Origin: Sipunculus nudus
Taxonomy: Eukaryota; Annelida; Sipuncula; Golfingiida; Sipunculidae
Reading direction: 5' to 3'
NCBI GenBank assembly: GCA_026874595.1
Contig: CM049311.1
Span: 21,320,676-21,384,675, forward strand
DNA length: 64,000 nt
This document shows positions 44,001 through 57,458 of the stretch, in pieces. The position numbers and the translations under genes are program-made. The notes below the pieces were generated by a model. It had not been told where the DNA came from, searched no databases, and saw only the letters and a program-made list of their open reading frames with translations. Numbering within the stretch: the first letter of the stretch is position 1; each line of letters opens with the position of its first letter.

Positions 44001-44909
44001 CTCTCTACCCAAATTTAGTTTATGGGGTCTTATCTTGGCCATGTCCCACTAACTTACAACAAGAATTTGGTGAATACATCGCCTTTTTGCTGCATGTTAA
44101 AGTAATGAACTTCAGAAGGACTGCTCATTTCAAACGGTCGGGGCTTTCAATAGAAGTTGTGGAGTCCTGAACTCTGAGGCAAAAGGTATGGAGAATCAGT
44201 TTTCACAAAAAGATATGGTTTCTAATCTTCATTTGTCTCTTCATTAGACTGGGGTACCTATAGATAGTGGCAGTAAATTACTTGCCTAATAGTCAAAAGT
44301 GGACAAGTGAAGTCTATTCCAACTTTGACCTACTGGGGAGTTTACTTAATCATAGGGGTGTTAATGGATCAGTCCACTTGAAGTAAAGGAGGGGTGTATA
44401 TATACATGAGGGTTGATCCATGGAATAACCTACCATTTACATCCAAATCTTCCATTCTGGACACACCTGACAGTACAACACAAATAACAAGACGAAGACT
44501 ATCCTGATACATAACTTTAATATAATAAACTAAATCCACACAATTATACAGATATGTACACCATACAAAAAGTATATTTTTGTTTTATTGTTTGTTTTGT
44601 ATAAAACTATAATTTCTGCATGTGTGTATGCAAGTGTCCATATGTTGTATCTGTCTGTCTGCATTGTTGTGTGCCAATGCATAAAGTACAGAAAACAAGA
44701 ATTGAACCATTCCGTGCATGCACGCGTTTTAACCGGTGTATCGACAACTTGGCACCAGCTGGATGAGTAAAGTACACATTTTCCCTCGGGGAGCGATTAC
44801 GTTATCTCAAGAGTTGAACAAATATGGCACCATATTTCACCTGTGACTTTTGACCTCATCACCTTTGACCTGACCTAAAAAATCTTGATCTTTAACCAAT
44901 CTCTTCCAG
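44001..44909. other. intergenic, no recognised feature
   Basis: An open frame carries over from the minisatellite to 44170, but nothing in it resembles a domain. The rest is AT-rich and featureless. Confidence 0.4.
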
Positions 44910-45020
44910 AGGTTGCAACTGCTTTGCCGAGTTAAGCATGTGGCAGAGTACCCTCTGGTGGAGACTGATGACATGACAGCAGAAGTTTTTCTGCAGAGGA
45001 TAACTGCTTTTACCTGTTAA
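44910..45020 (+). CDS. orphan terminal exon candidate
   Basis: A strong acceptor (CCAATCTCTTCCAG) is followed by 36 codons and TAA at 45018-45020. The reading RLQLLCRVKHVAEYPLVETD then DMTAEVFLQRITAFTC looks like true protein, with no low complexity and a clear amphipathic pattern. It does not fit the phase of the last Tudor-gene donor (22945), and I see no partner exon in 42.4-44.9 kb. It could be the last exon of another gene nested in or spanning this locus, or a relic. No family is recognised. Confidence 0.4.
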   Translation, partial: RLQLLCRVKHVAEYPLVETDDMTAEVFLQRITAFTC

Positions 45021-46128
45021 TCAGAACATGATTTTCATGAATATGATTGCCACTTACCCTAATGAAATGCATGTATCGTATCATACAGTATGCGTGTGTA
45101 ATACTACACCAGCCTGGAATACTGAATCTATTGAACTCAGTGATAAATCTAATACTTGGAACAGGCTCGTGTATTCTATTCCCAACCATAGCCCTCTGGT
45201 GGTGAATACTATCGGTCAAATCATCTTGCATTTAATTATCTAACTGTAGGCTGCATCCAACCTGTGGTTCATATATATTAAGTACTCTGAAAAGACTAAT
45301 AGGACTGGAATTAATTTGAACAAAAAAGCAGCAAAACAAGACTGGTGCCCCTCCCAATATTTAGCTGGCTTTGATAAGACTGGGAGGGAGGCCATTTAAA
45401 AAGAAAAATTCTGGAGGTACAAGCAGTCTATAATCTTTTCCATTTGGCAAATAAATTCAGCCTGGTTTAACCCCAGACTGGTAAAATAAAAGGCTCTATT
45501 CCAGTTGCATCTCATCAATCATGAAACAACATCTCAAATTTATAAACTTTGATATGCAGCAGAATTGTGGGTTGGCAAATTTGATCACATGCAGGAAATA
45601 TGTGAATCCGTCAGATTAGAGCCAATTTGTGCTCTTTGACCTTGTAATTTGTACATCATTGTAAACATACATTGTTGTCTAAATTTTGAGTAGTATTTCA
45701 TCATAGACACATTACTTAGGTTTGCAAGTGTCAAGCTTATTTCAATAAAATTTATATAAGAGAGAGAGATTGGCAGTTTTTTTTGCAATATATATATTAT
45801 AAATATAAATTAAAACGTGTATAAATAAAGACCATGATATTGTCAAATTAGAATAGTTCATGATGTTACATACATCTGTAATAATGTGAACCATGAGAGA
45901 CAAAGCAATATTGCAGAATTTCTTTTTACAGGGAAAATGCTGGAAGTTGTTACAGAGCATGTACAGATCTAACCAATCCTCTTTTTTAACCTGTTTCATT
46001 AAGACCTTGTATTTTAACATGTCCAGATGTCTGAATTTTGAAAACAACTTTATAAAACAAGAACGCAAATGTTTCAACTGTCTCCTTTCTAGTGAGCCCC
46101 GGGAAGCTGTAACCAATGCAAACCCATG
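45021..46128. other. intergenic, no recognised feature
   Basis: AT-rich sequence without a recognisable exon or repeat family. Confidence 0.45.
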
Positions 46129-46600
46129 TGAGCCAGGGCACCTGTGGGATAATACACTTGAGCCAAGGCACCTCTAGGCCAGACAAACCAGTAGGCATGG
46201 CCCACCTAAGTAAGACAGCTTGCCTCAGTGAGCCCAAGCCAGGGAACTTGTAGGCTACATCTAACTCAGTGAGCCAGGCCACATATAGGCTAAATCTACT
46301 GCACTGAGCCAGGGCACTTGTAGGCAACACCCAACTCAGTAAGCCAGGGCAGCTGTAGACAACATCCAACTCAGTGAGCCAGGGCACTTGTAGGCAACAC
46401 CCAACTCAGTAAGCCAGGGCACCTGTAGGCAAAACCTAACTCAGTGAGCCAGGGCACCTGTAGGCAACACCCAACTCAGTAAGCCAGGGCAGCTGTAGGC
46501 AACACCCATCTCAGTTAGCCAGGGCACCTGTAGACAACATCCAACTCAGTGAGCCAGGGCACCTGTAGGCTACGTCCACCTCAGAGGACCAGGGCACACC
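46129..46600 (+). repeat. 35 bp minisatellite
   Basis: About twelve units follow the pattern CTCAGTGAGCCAGGGCACCT then GTAGGCAACACCCAA. The middle units (46260-46560) are regular at 35 bp, and the outer ones have decayed and vary in length. A period of 35 bp is not a multiple of three, so it is non-coding. Confidence 0.9.
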
Positions 46601-47152
46601 TGCACACAATCTTGTTCAAAGAACTTTAATTTCTCAGAAAGGGGTTTTTATACTTTAATAAATGCCTAAAATATAAGTTGCAACATACACAGCACCAATT
46701 AAATATAAATGCTTACAAGCAGTTCAGGACATACTTGTAGCAAATATCAAATTCCAGAGGTATGTAGATGTACAAAACTAGTTTTATAATGCATATATTA
46801 TGCAAATGCTTACATATTTTTCAGATTTCACAGATGTTTTCACAAAAATGGAACTTTTTCAAATTACCATGATAAAGATGGGACAATCTTTCACTTATTC
46901 TAAGGAAATCCCATGAAGCAAGATTTTCATCTGGTTATAAAAATTGGGCTCTGAACCCTGTTGCATATATGCTTGCTTCACTGTTTTTAAATATATGCAT
47001 TCTTTGTTAGCAACAATTCTAAATGTCTATAAAAGTAAATCTGGCTGCTTTAAACTAGAAACCAGGAGTACATTTGCCAACATTAATTTTATACTTAATC
47101 ATTCTCTTCATGGTGATAAGAATTTTATCCTCACTTTTGTAATTAAAATGTA

Positions 47153-47291
47153 TTAACACAGACTATGACACAGATATGGATACACATACAAGGACATTCT
47201 TTGCATTCCAGAGTTGAACAGCCTTAACATGTCAGCAGTGACAGACGCTGTGTCCTGGTACTGGTATTTGCAGGACTCCCAGTCTGGCATC
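47153..47291 (-). CDS. orphan terminal exon candidate
   Basis: On the minus strand an acceptor with a good pyrimidine tract (TTCCTTAATTTCTTTAG) is followed by a frame reading MPDWESCKYQYQDTASVTAD and MLRLFNSGMQRMSLYVYPYL, ending in TAA. Composition is protein-like. I find no upstream partner exon before the importin-alpha stop at 57170. It may belong to an unseen gene, or be chance or a relic. Confidence 0.25.
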
Positions 47292-47746
47292 CTAAAGAAA
47301 TTAAGGAATTTTATAGGAGATATTGAGACAAAAATATAGAAGTTCACAGAGATGTTTCTGCCAAAAATATAGGAGTTTTCATTGCACAATTGTGGCTTGC
47401 ATAGTAAGTTGAATTGACCATCAATTATTCAGACAGCTTCTAAAGGTCTATTCAATTGGTTAAGATGGCTCCACTTGCATGACTGCATCACTCACATGGA
47501 CAGATCTACAAATGAGCTGTATGTTTTTAATAAAAATAAGTTTATATAACAATAATTAATCAGAAATAATGATTAAATTGGGAATATGTAGTGAAAACAT
47601 ATAGGATATTTCAGTCTCAATACTTGAAAATATAGGAAATTATAGGGGACAATTATAGCAAAATTAAAGCAAAATACAGGAATATAAGAAACAATTATTT
47701 TATAGGAAATATTAGAAAACAATTTTTTCAAGGAAAAAATAGGAAA

Positions 47747-49631
47747 CTAGATGTGTCGGTACGACACGAATGCCCCCGCCTGGGGCAAATTAGAAACAGT
47801 TGTTAAATTTTGTAAATTTTTTTAAGTTCAGGAAGTGTTGTATGGTCAAAAGTAGGTCAACAAGGGCAAAATGCAAACTCGATCTGTAAAGGGTCATTAT
47901 CAAGCAACACACCAAAAATCAGGCCAGTATCTGCAAGCATTGTGAAAAAAAGTCCATATATGTGCATTTTTCATGAAAATTTCTGTCTTTCATGAAATTT
48001 TCTATGTTCAGGATCTGTCATATGGTGAAAAATAGGTTAACTGGGACGAAACGCGAACTCGATCTGTAAGTGGTCATTATGCGCCCACAGACCAAACATT
48101 AGGCCAGTATCTGTAAGCATTGCATTGCGAAACTAGAATATTAGCAAAAGTTGATAATCATTTATAAATTTAAATTGGAGAGGTATATACCATGTTTCAT
48201 AACAATCCACCAAATGCTTCCTGAGAAATAAGCTCCTAAGTTTTTTTCTATACTAAGCTCTGTGACCTTGAAAAGTAGGTCAAGATCACCCATCTTTGAA
48301 CCTGACAAAGATTTTGTAAATATAATGCAATAGGACTGAAGAAATGAAGTTCCTGTGTTGAATACCTTTGGAGATATCCTGCACAAAAGGCCAAAATTGA
48401 AAAAATCCGATAAAATTTCATTAAAAAATCAGAAATTGCAGGTGGCGCCACCAAAATTGTGCAGCACATACAGACCATCAGTCCCAATGATCATAGTAAG
48501 TTTTGTAAAAATCCACACAATGGTTCCTGAGATATAAACTTCTGAGTGTTTTTCTATAATCAGCTCTAAAATGTAGAAAAATGGGTCAAGATCACCCATC
48601 TTCGAACTTGACCGAGATTTTATCGATATACATCTTCACTGCTGAAATAAAATTCCAACGGTGAATCCTTTTAGAGATATCCCGCTCACAAGGTAAAAGT
48701 TAACAGACGCGGAACGGACGGATGGACGGACAGACACCGGACAGACAGATGGACAGATGGACAGCTTGGGTGATGAAAATAGCCCATCAGCCTATGAGCT
48801 GAGGGCTAAAAACGGCTGTACATATGTATTTATCATGAAAATTTCTATTTTTCATGAATTTTTCTAAGTTTAGGAGCCGTAAAACGGTCAAAAGTAGGTC
48901 AACCGGAACCAAACATGAACTTGATCTGTAACTGGTCATTATCTGCCCACACACCAAAAATCAGGCCAATATCTGTAGGCATTGCGAAAAAAAGTCTGTA
49001 CATGTGTATTTGTCATGAAAATTTCTATTTTTCATGAAATTTTCTAAGTTTAGGAGCCGTAAAACGGTCAAAAGTAGGTCAACCGGGACGAAACGCGAAC
49101 TCGATCTGTAACTCGTCATTATCTGCCCAAACATTAAAAATAAGGCCAATATCTGCAGGCATTGCGAAAAAAAGATCGTACATGTGTATTTGTCATGAAA
49201 ATTTCTATTTTTCATGAAATTTTCTAAGTTTAGGAGCCGTAAAACGGTCAAAAGTAGGTCAACCGGGACGAAACGCGAACTCGATCTGTAACTCGTCATT
49301 ATCTGCCCAAACATAAAAAATCAGGCCAATATCTGCAGGCATTGCGAAAAAAAGTCCGTACATGTGTATCTGTCATGAATGAATATTTCTATTTTTCATG
49401 AAATTTTCTAAGTTTAGGAGCCGTAAAACGGTCAAAAGTAGGTCAACCAGGACGAAACGTGAACTCGATCTGTAACTGGTCTATATCTGCCCACATACCA
49501 AAAATCAGGCCAATATCTGCAGGCATTGCGAAAAAAAGTCCGTACAACTGTTTGATTTCGGAAGGACGGAAGGACGGAATGACGGACATGGGTAAAACTA
49601 TATGCCCCGGCCACTTTGTGGCGGGGGCATA
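47747..49631 (-). repeat. inverted copy of the Helitron-like/pearl-like element
   Basis: It matches 37325-39201 in reverse, including the CTAG and GTGTCG/CGACAC hairpin end (now at 47747-47770), the nested segment, 180 bp units near 48830-49520, and the TGCCCC head hairpin near 49604-49631. The 3' hairpin loop differs (TAC against TTC) while both stems are intact. Confidence 0.75.
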
Positions 49632-50613
49632 AAAAAGATTGAGTCAGTGGGAGTCTTTTGTCTGAGTCATGCCACTGATGTTGTATCCATCCAGGATGCA
49701 ATATACAGAGGTACATTAAATAAGCTGTTTCCCTATCCATATCCATGTCAGTTTCATATAAAATATATACTGTGATACAAACATTCAAGTTTCCATTGCC
49801 ATCAATGCAGTTCAAATTGCTACTGCTCAATCAATATACATGTTTACAGGTAGTTCTTTTTAAAAAGCTATTTCCATATCCATAGCCTTGTCTAGCACAT
49901 TTTCAAATGTTATTGTCTCTTGAGCAGAACACTTTAAAATGCAGTTGTTATGTTCATATCCTTCAGTGCATTTTTTATCTAACCAATGTTTATATGGACA
50001 CACTGTGTAGAAAAACATAAGTTACTTATATTATAATATTCATATCCATATGAAAATAGATTTCCTAAAATAAGCTTGGTTTAAAGGAATAACTGCCAAT
50101 GAATTCTGTAATACTAGTATTGTTCAATTGCCATTGAATTCTGTAATACTAGCATTTTTCAAATATTAAGGAAATCTATAATACTAGTATTGCACAAATG
50201 TTACAATGTGCTTTGACCTTAAAATCACTAATACAATTATATTTCTTGCCTTGCCTGAATCTTTACACTTATTCAGAGAAAAACATGAATGCTGTCCTCA
50301 CAGTTCTTGCAGCAGTAAGTTAACTATGCATTTAAATATAGTACCTGAGTGACTGATCCTACCACTGAAGTATGCAAGAGAAAATACAGTAAAATATTTC
50401 CTGCATAGTATCTAACATAACGGTTCACCCAGGTGAACATACAGAATACAAAAATGAGGATTTCATAACATAAATTATACAACATAATGGAATGCATATG
50501 ACACACTGTAGCATTGTGTACTAATGTTGAGTAATATACCCCTTTCACACGGCAAAAGCAAAATGGTTTGAAACTTTTTTAAAAGAAATTTAAACACACT
50601 ATCACATGGCATT
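49632..50613. other. intergenic, minor tandem repeat
   Basis: Three short units containing TAATACTAG(T/C)AT lie at about 50100-50200. Otherwise AT-rich, with no recognised gene. Confidence 0.4.
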
Positions 50614-53248
50614 AACAAGGGACCCATGGGTCACGGCGCTCAGCTGTTATATATGATAAAAAATATGATTTGGGAAAGAGGCACATGCTTGTTTTGTGAG
50701 GTAATAAATATAAGCTTTATTATGAGTTGTTGGTGTTTAGCTTATGTATGATTTTGATAGTATCTTTGGAGACAAGGAAGAGGATTGATTTAATTTATTT
50801 TATTAACAAATGGAGTGCTATTGTCACACAGATTTTGACTTGGCCATATAACTTATAAGCAGCACATATTATAAAAGATTTTAACTATTTATTAAAATTT
50901 AATAACAAATATTGTGCCAATATAATTTTTATTAAAAAGAACAATAAGAAAATCATACGATTTTTTAAAATAAAATATAACTGAAATGATTATTGAAATA
51001 ATATTATAGAATATATTCATGAATGCATTCATGAATACATTTTGAAAGTATCTGCACTGGTTTTTTACCTGAATTCCCATTCTTATGCAATAAAATTTTT
51101 TAATGCAGTACATATTCATATTCGTATTCAAATACATTTGCAAAGCATTCGCACCATGTCTAGTATTTATTCAGTTTTAGCCAAACAAAGATGTTGAGAA
51201 TCCAGAATATACAAATTCACAAATTTAAATAATGATCACAAGTACCTGGTTTTATGGCTTTTATTTATATTAAAAAAAATAAATGTAATATATTCACTCT
51301 GGACTACTTTCACATCAATCTACACACTAGACACAGTAGGAATCTAGATTAATATTATCAACTGCATCTTTGTCTATCATTAATTTCCTTCATATGATCC
51401 CTAATGATTAGTAATGAATAATTTGATTTATTTTTTTATCATTAAAATTTCACTGAAAAATACCATAGGTGACTGCATGGTGTTATTTGGAATAACATTG
51501 ACATTGACATTCTATCCATCCATACAAGATTCTTACATCATCAGTAACTGCAAGTTAATTTTCTGTTACTCATCAACTAACAAATTCCTTTTCTATTAAT
51601 TTTTCTTTAATTTGTTATAACAAAACCAATACAAAATTATTAATTCATTGTTTATTGTTATGTTGTTTTTCAAAACAACTACTAGATGAGTTGGGTTGGA
51701 CACCTGGATCAACTGTGGCTGGGCATTAGCTGCCTGGCTGCCCCAGTGTATGCTTCGCTCAAGCATGCATAATCTGATGAAAGGTCAACAAGGTCAACAT
51801 ACAAGTGACTGAAGAGGGGCTGGACATGGTCTCATATAAAAATTAATAAAAGCTACAATATTTAGCCAATTTCTTTCAGCTTTCTAAACTATAAAGATGA
51901 AATCCTTATGTGTGCATGATATGAAAATTATATCAACAGTGCTCTCAGGAAACAAATGTGCCATGGTCAAAGTTGGGCAAAATTTAAGGTACTAATTTTA
52001 TATTTATACTAATAACTTATAAAATTTGAAAAATTCAGAACTTATTTTTGGTATTCAATTGAATCTTGATAAAATAATGTTACATCCCTGACAAAAAATC
52101 TCTAGCTTCAGCAATCCTCTTGTTAAGGGAGTAAATATATTTCTTGATTTTTTTAAAAAGTGCATTATGTTTGGGCCCATAACTTAAAACAATTACACAA
52201 TACTGACATCATTTCTGGCATGTGCATAGCGAATGTATAGAAAAATATGTATATTATAAGATCAAAGTCAGATCAGTGGTTTTGATATTAGGCAGTCTTA
52301 CAGTGTAACAATGGGTTTTTAATGGAAAAATGAAGTTTTTCATTAGTATTTTGAAGGAATTAAGTCCTAGTGATAAAATTCTTGGCATGGTAGGGGATTT
52401 TGGAGACATCTAACTGTATGCTAAATTTAAGGAACTTAGAGCTGAAGCTGGGGAGCTGAGCTCAGGCAAACTGCATAACACTAGCTTGATGTAAACTTGA
52501 TGTGATATGGTGCTTGAAAACTTGAATAAAATCTACAGTTTTTGATCAACTGGTTTTGAATTTTGGTGTTAACAGACAAAATGCTAACAAAAACATGCTG
52601 TGAAAATTAAATCCACAGTACTTACAGGAAAAAAACGTGCCATGGTCAAACTTAGGCAAAATTTAAGGTACCAATTTTATATTTTTGCCAATATTTAAAA
52701 AAATTTAACAGATTTTGATCTAATTTTTGGTATACAATTAAATTTTGATCAATTAAAGTTATATTATTGAAAAAAAGTCCCTACCTTTAACACTTTTGGT
52801 CTTAAGTGACAAAATATCCTTCCTGATTTTTTTTACAAAGTCCATTATGTTTGGGCCCATAACTTTTTTAATTAAATAATACTGACTTAATTTCTGGCAT
52901 GTACATAGGTACTATATAGAGTAATATTTATGGTAAATATGAAGAAAACCAGACGAGTGGTTTTGATATAAGGCAGTCCTGAAGTGTGAAAATAGATTTC
53001 TAATAAAAAATTGAGGTTTTTCCTTAATATCTCTAAGGAACGAAGTCCTATTGACCCAAATTTCGGCATGGTAGGAGATTTTTGGGACATCTAACTGTAT
53101 GTCAAATTTCAGATTCGTAGGTCCAATGGTGTTGAAACGTGCCAGTCTTAGGGACGGACATCCGGACGGCCTGACAGACAGACGGACTGACGGACGACGG
53201 ATAATGGACCACGACTATAGCTCAGATGACTTATAGTCAGCTGAGCTA
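50614..53248 (-). repeat. AGCTCAGCTGA dispersed repeat, reverse copy 3
   Basis: The left edge is AACAAGGGACCCATGGGTCA and CGGCGCTCAGCTG; the right edge is the head hairpin (ending GTCAGCTGAGCT) next to a (GGAC)n tract. The modules near the head match copies 1 and 2, but the tail half (about 50640-52000) is different and matches copy 4 instead, so there are at least two tail subtypes. Confidence 0.75.
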
Positions 53249-56200
53249 AAAAAAACTGTACCTGTTAAAAAATTTAGTGCAAGTGCAGTATGAACATTCC
53301 AAACAAATTTGGTGTCCCTGCTGATATAGATACTGCACTATCAGGCGAAAGCAACTATTATCTGGCAACCTGAACTGCTGATACACCCTTATTGAGTGCA
53401 GGATGCCTTTTGAAATATTTAAAAGAATCTGTTTTGCTTAAGATGGTTAGAAACCATTTGTGTGTGGTTGTGTGAAAGGGGTAATATATTGGTGTTTACG
53501 CTTGCAGCTTGTTGTATACATGGTTCTATGCCGTTGTTTGTGCCTGCGTATACCAATATGTCTGCAAGTACGTGTCTCTAGTTGTTTGCGTACATGTCAG
53601 ATGAGCATGTATGCAGATCTGTACAACATTACTCTCACACACCGGTGTGGGCGTGGGCAAATGCGGGCACCCAAAAACCACACGTTCTCATGAGGCCACC
53701 ACTAGTATAAGGAGGAGGTTTATATAACCGGGTATTCTTCATTTAAATCTTGATACAGGCCTCATAAATGATAATAGTATATACCATATTACAGCAATTC
53801 ATACAATTTTTAACAAACTACTAATTTTCTGTGAAACAGGTAAACTAAATTCGAGTATATGGCATCAAATAGATACAAAGTTCACGGGAGTAAAATCTGA
53901 CTAAAAATTAAACTGTCGGAAAAGGGTATAACAATAAGTGGCTAACTTAATTAATACCATCCACTTATAAAGGCAATATTAACAGAAACTGTCTAATTTG
54001 ACCACTAGACAATCAATGCCATAGTGGTGGAGCTTTTTTAACTGAAAAGCTAATTAGACCAAATTACTATACATTCATGTAGAGAAGCCTGTCTAAATGG
54101 ATACCAGCCAAATGAAAGCACCAGACTTTCAAAAGTCCTAAGTGCTGATACATGTCTTAATATGGCAAATAAATAAACTACACAATACAATCCATTCAGC
54201 TGGTGAAAGCTGCTCAACTTAACATATGTCTAATAACCACTATCAGACTTTCAAGTCTACTGAGACCACCCAGCTATTAAGATGGGGAAGGTCTAATGAG
54301 TACCTGTCTCATTAGACCATTATGTGTCATAATAAATTAATTACAACCATATGATGAAAGCACCTGTGAATAAGGTTCACTATTTAACCCAGTTACTGTT
54401 TTAACCTGAAAGGAACCATTTATTATTTGAGGGTCTAAACATGACTTTTAGTATATTTAGCTTTAGCTTTATGTACTTAGAGAATTATCTATTTCAGGAA
54501 CCCAAACATATTCAGTTGGCCATTTTCTAAGTTATGTGCATTCTTCCATTACATAAGAACACAAACATTACCCCAGCATGACAGAGGTTAATACCAGTAT
54601 GGTGAGCCATCTCTCAAATCTTTGTTTAATTAAAAAAAAGTTGTAAAGGGCAGCCAAAAGTATTAAGTTCATTCTAAATATTAAAATATTTTTGTGAACA
54701 ACTACTCACATGTCATGGTCCATGTCAACATTTGTTTTTACTTCCTGTGAGAGCTTTTTATTTTTATTATAGGCCAAATAGATGCACAAAAGTGTGCAAA
54801 ATCTGGTAAACTCTACTTTGTCAGAGTGAAAATGACCAATGAAAAATATCTGAAATGGCTAAAGGATGTATTACTACAGATTAATTAAAGTTTGCAGCTT
54901 AAAACTCTTAAATGTTAACTGATAAATTCATTTTCTAAAACTATCACTGCATGTGTGTTATAATAGCCAAACTATATTGTAACTTGTAATTTTGTCAAAG
55001 GTGAAATTAACACTGTGACAGTAAAATAAGTTCTTTTACACTGTTTTTCTTAGCCACTTTACTCTAAATGTGAAAAATAACATGTAAATCTTTATTCTTA
55101 TCAAATTTTTTAACAAGATTAGGTAAAAGACTCCGTTCTCTGGGTATATATATTATAGCAAAGCCACATATGGTACTGATCACAGAATAAATTGTGAAAG
55201 AATGAAAAGATGGGAGCGTCTGCCTCCATGGAATACCAGGCTTATACGTACAGCTGGACAGGGTATCATAAAGCCGTCATGACACATCCTTATATGTGCT
55301 CTACAGATACAGTTTTGATCAAATCATCTGAAGTGACCCAATGACCCACAGGGCTCAGTCCTCAATTGCATACCAAGTTTCCCCACATAGTAACTGAATG
55401 GTTGAGGCAGTTGTATACACTGAAGTTCTTCGCTTTCAGCATTTTTTTCGAATATGTCAGATTAGCACTGGCTGATTATAAAATACACTTAGTTATTGTA
55501 AAGATACTTTGGCATAATGCAAATGACCCTTTAGATTAATGGTCTTGTGCAATGTTATTTAAAAATACATACCAATATTAATGTACTTCTTTATCAAATT
55601 ATAAATAAGATGGATTAGCTGCACACAAGAAACCTTAATTACTGAAGCATTTTTTCATTTTTAAACCTATTTAAGTGCTACTTTTTCTGCTCAATAAAAA
55701 AAGAACAGGTGGATATTTCAATCTTATTTTAAATTATATCTACTCTCTTCAGTGCCAATCCTCAACACAAATACCATTCCCAGACCATAAATTAAGCAGT
55801 TTTCCTTAAATATTCAAATATACAGACATTCCACATGATAATATGAACTGAATTTAAAAAAAAACCAATTTCATCAATGGGGCCCCATCAGTTTTTTGGA
55901 GTCACTATTTCTTTACAAGGACAGTTAACAGAGAAAACGTAGCTTTGTGATGTACCATGAACTTAAGCAATTGATAAATTATCAGGAAACTTAAAACCAA
56001 ACCTTGAAGAAAATTTGATTTAAACAGCTTAAGATATATAAGGACAATCTCTTCAATCAAAATGGGTTGACTCACAAGTAGGGTTCAAGGACAATGATCA
56101 CATGCATTAACAATCATGTGACAGACACTGCCAGGATATTGGTACCATAAATATTTAGTTAAAAAATCTGCAAAAAGAATGAAAATCCTTCAGTTGTCAA

Positions 56201-57169
56201 TTCACAAAGCAGCTGTCATGTCAGAAAATGTAAATTAACTTTTTAGAAGTAGAGGATTTATAGTCTGATATCAGTGACCAAGTCTGTCTCATCTCACTTT
56301 ACAACCTTGAAGTCACGAGTTCTATGTACTGACCATTAGGCCACCGTGCTCCACAAAAAAAGGGACTTGCCATTAAATTCTAAATGATAAGGGTTCTCAT
56401 TTTTATATCAAGAATAAAAGTAGGAAAGAAACATGAAATCTGTTAAATATCATCCCACCCTGATGAGCACCTATTAGTGGAACAGACATATAGCTTTCTG
56501 ATTTTGCAAATAAAATAAAAATGTGATATTTTATTAAAAGAATACCTGTTACATTTTTTAAAACATAAATAATATAGTTAGTATGTCTCATGAGACCAGG
56601 TTGTCAACATCAGTATTCTTTCATTGACTGCTATAAATAGTCAGTTACAAAGAACTGATTTGACGATTAACAGGGGGGGGGGGAATTTTGTGAAGGATGG
56701 GATTTACCATATACAACAAGAAAGGACTCGTACCAATAAAAAGTCCACAACTTTAATAAGGGAGTAGGGTTGGTTTGGAGGATGGTTTCAGCCTTACAAA
56801 ATAGGGACAAACACTGGAGAGAGGAAACTTCTCCAAGTGGGGGTGGGGGGGTAGGGGTTAACCCGCTGGATCCACTTATGATTTAATCTTAATGATATTA
56901 CCCCTGGTTAGACCTATCATTAGCACTTGCAGTGACTTGGCTTTATGTACAGCACTGGGCTGGTTGGCTGGCTGACACTGTGACCAGGGCAAGCTATTTC
57001 TATTCGCGGCCTGAGCAATGTGGCAGTTGAAAGATTAATCCATACCTACCACTGAAGGGGAGGGGATTGGGAGGTTAACTGTGGTAGGCCGTGATCATAT
57101 CATGTAACGTGGCTCGTTGTGACCACAGTATACAATTCTGGAACAGGTTTAGCTGATACAGCCATTAGC
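53249..57169. other. intergenic and importin-alpha 3' UTR side
   Basis: The region is mostly AT-rich sequence without recognisable exons. It contains a perfect 11 bp hairpin at 54290-54318 and poly-G runs near 56672 and 56842. The 3' UTR of the minus-strand importin-alpha gene must start at 57169 and run left. A minus-strand AATAAA-type signal at about 56529-56535 is one possible end, but several alternatives exist. Confidence 0.4.
54290..54318. repeat. perfect inverted repeat (hairpin)
   Basis: GGTCTAATGAG and CTCATTAGACC form an 11 bp perfect stem around the 7 nt loop TACCTGT. Related fragments (GTCTAATTTGACC, AATTAGACC) occur nearby at 53990-54060, so it may be the remnant of a small foldback element. 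Confidence 0.6.
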
Positions 57170-57357
57170 TCACAGGTTGTAATTAGCTTGTGCATTTTCT
57201 TCGACGTTGAACTGGAACTGCTGGGCATTCTGATCGACTTGCGGTGCGATACTTTTGTCCTCCTCTTCTGTACCGAAGTAACGTTCAATAATATCAAAGG
57301 CTTTCTGGTATATATCCTGGTTCTCATGGCTCTGCAAAAACTCTATTTTGTCCAGAC
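57170..57357 (-). CDS. importin-alpha last coding exon
   Basis: This exon has 61 residues plus TGA (57172-57170). It starts [20 protein letters not shown] and ends [11 protein letters not shown]. The acidic GTEEED stretch lies at residues 28-33 of the exon, in the region recognised by the export factor CAS in known importins. An AT-dinucleotide tract begins only 47 bp upstream of its acceptor. Confidence 0.9.
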
Positions 57358-57399
57358 CTGAAAATTATAAATATATTTATAATTATGGTTACATACAAA

Positions 57400-57458
<59 letters not shown>

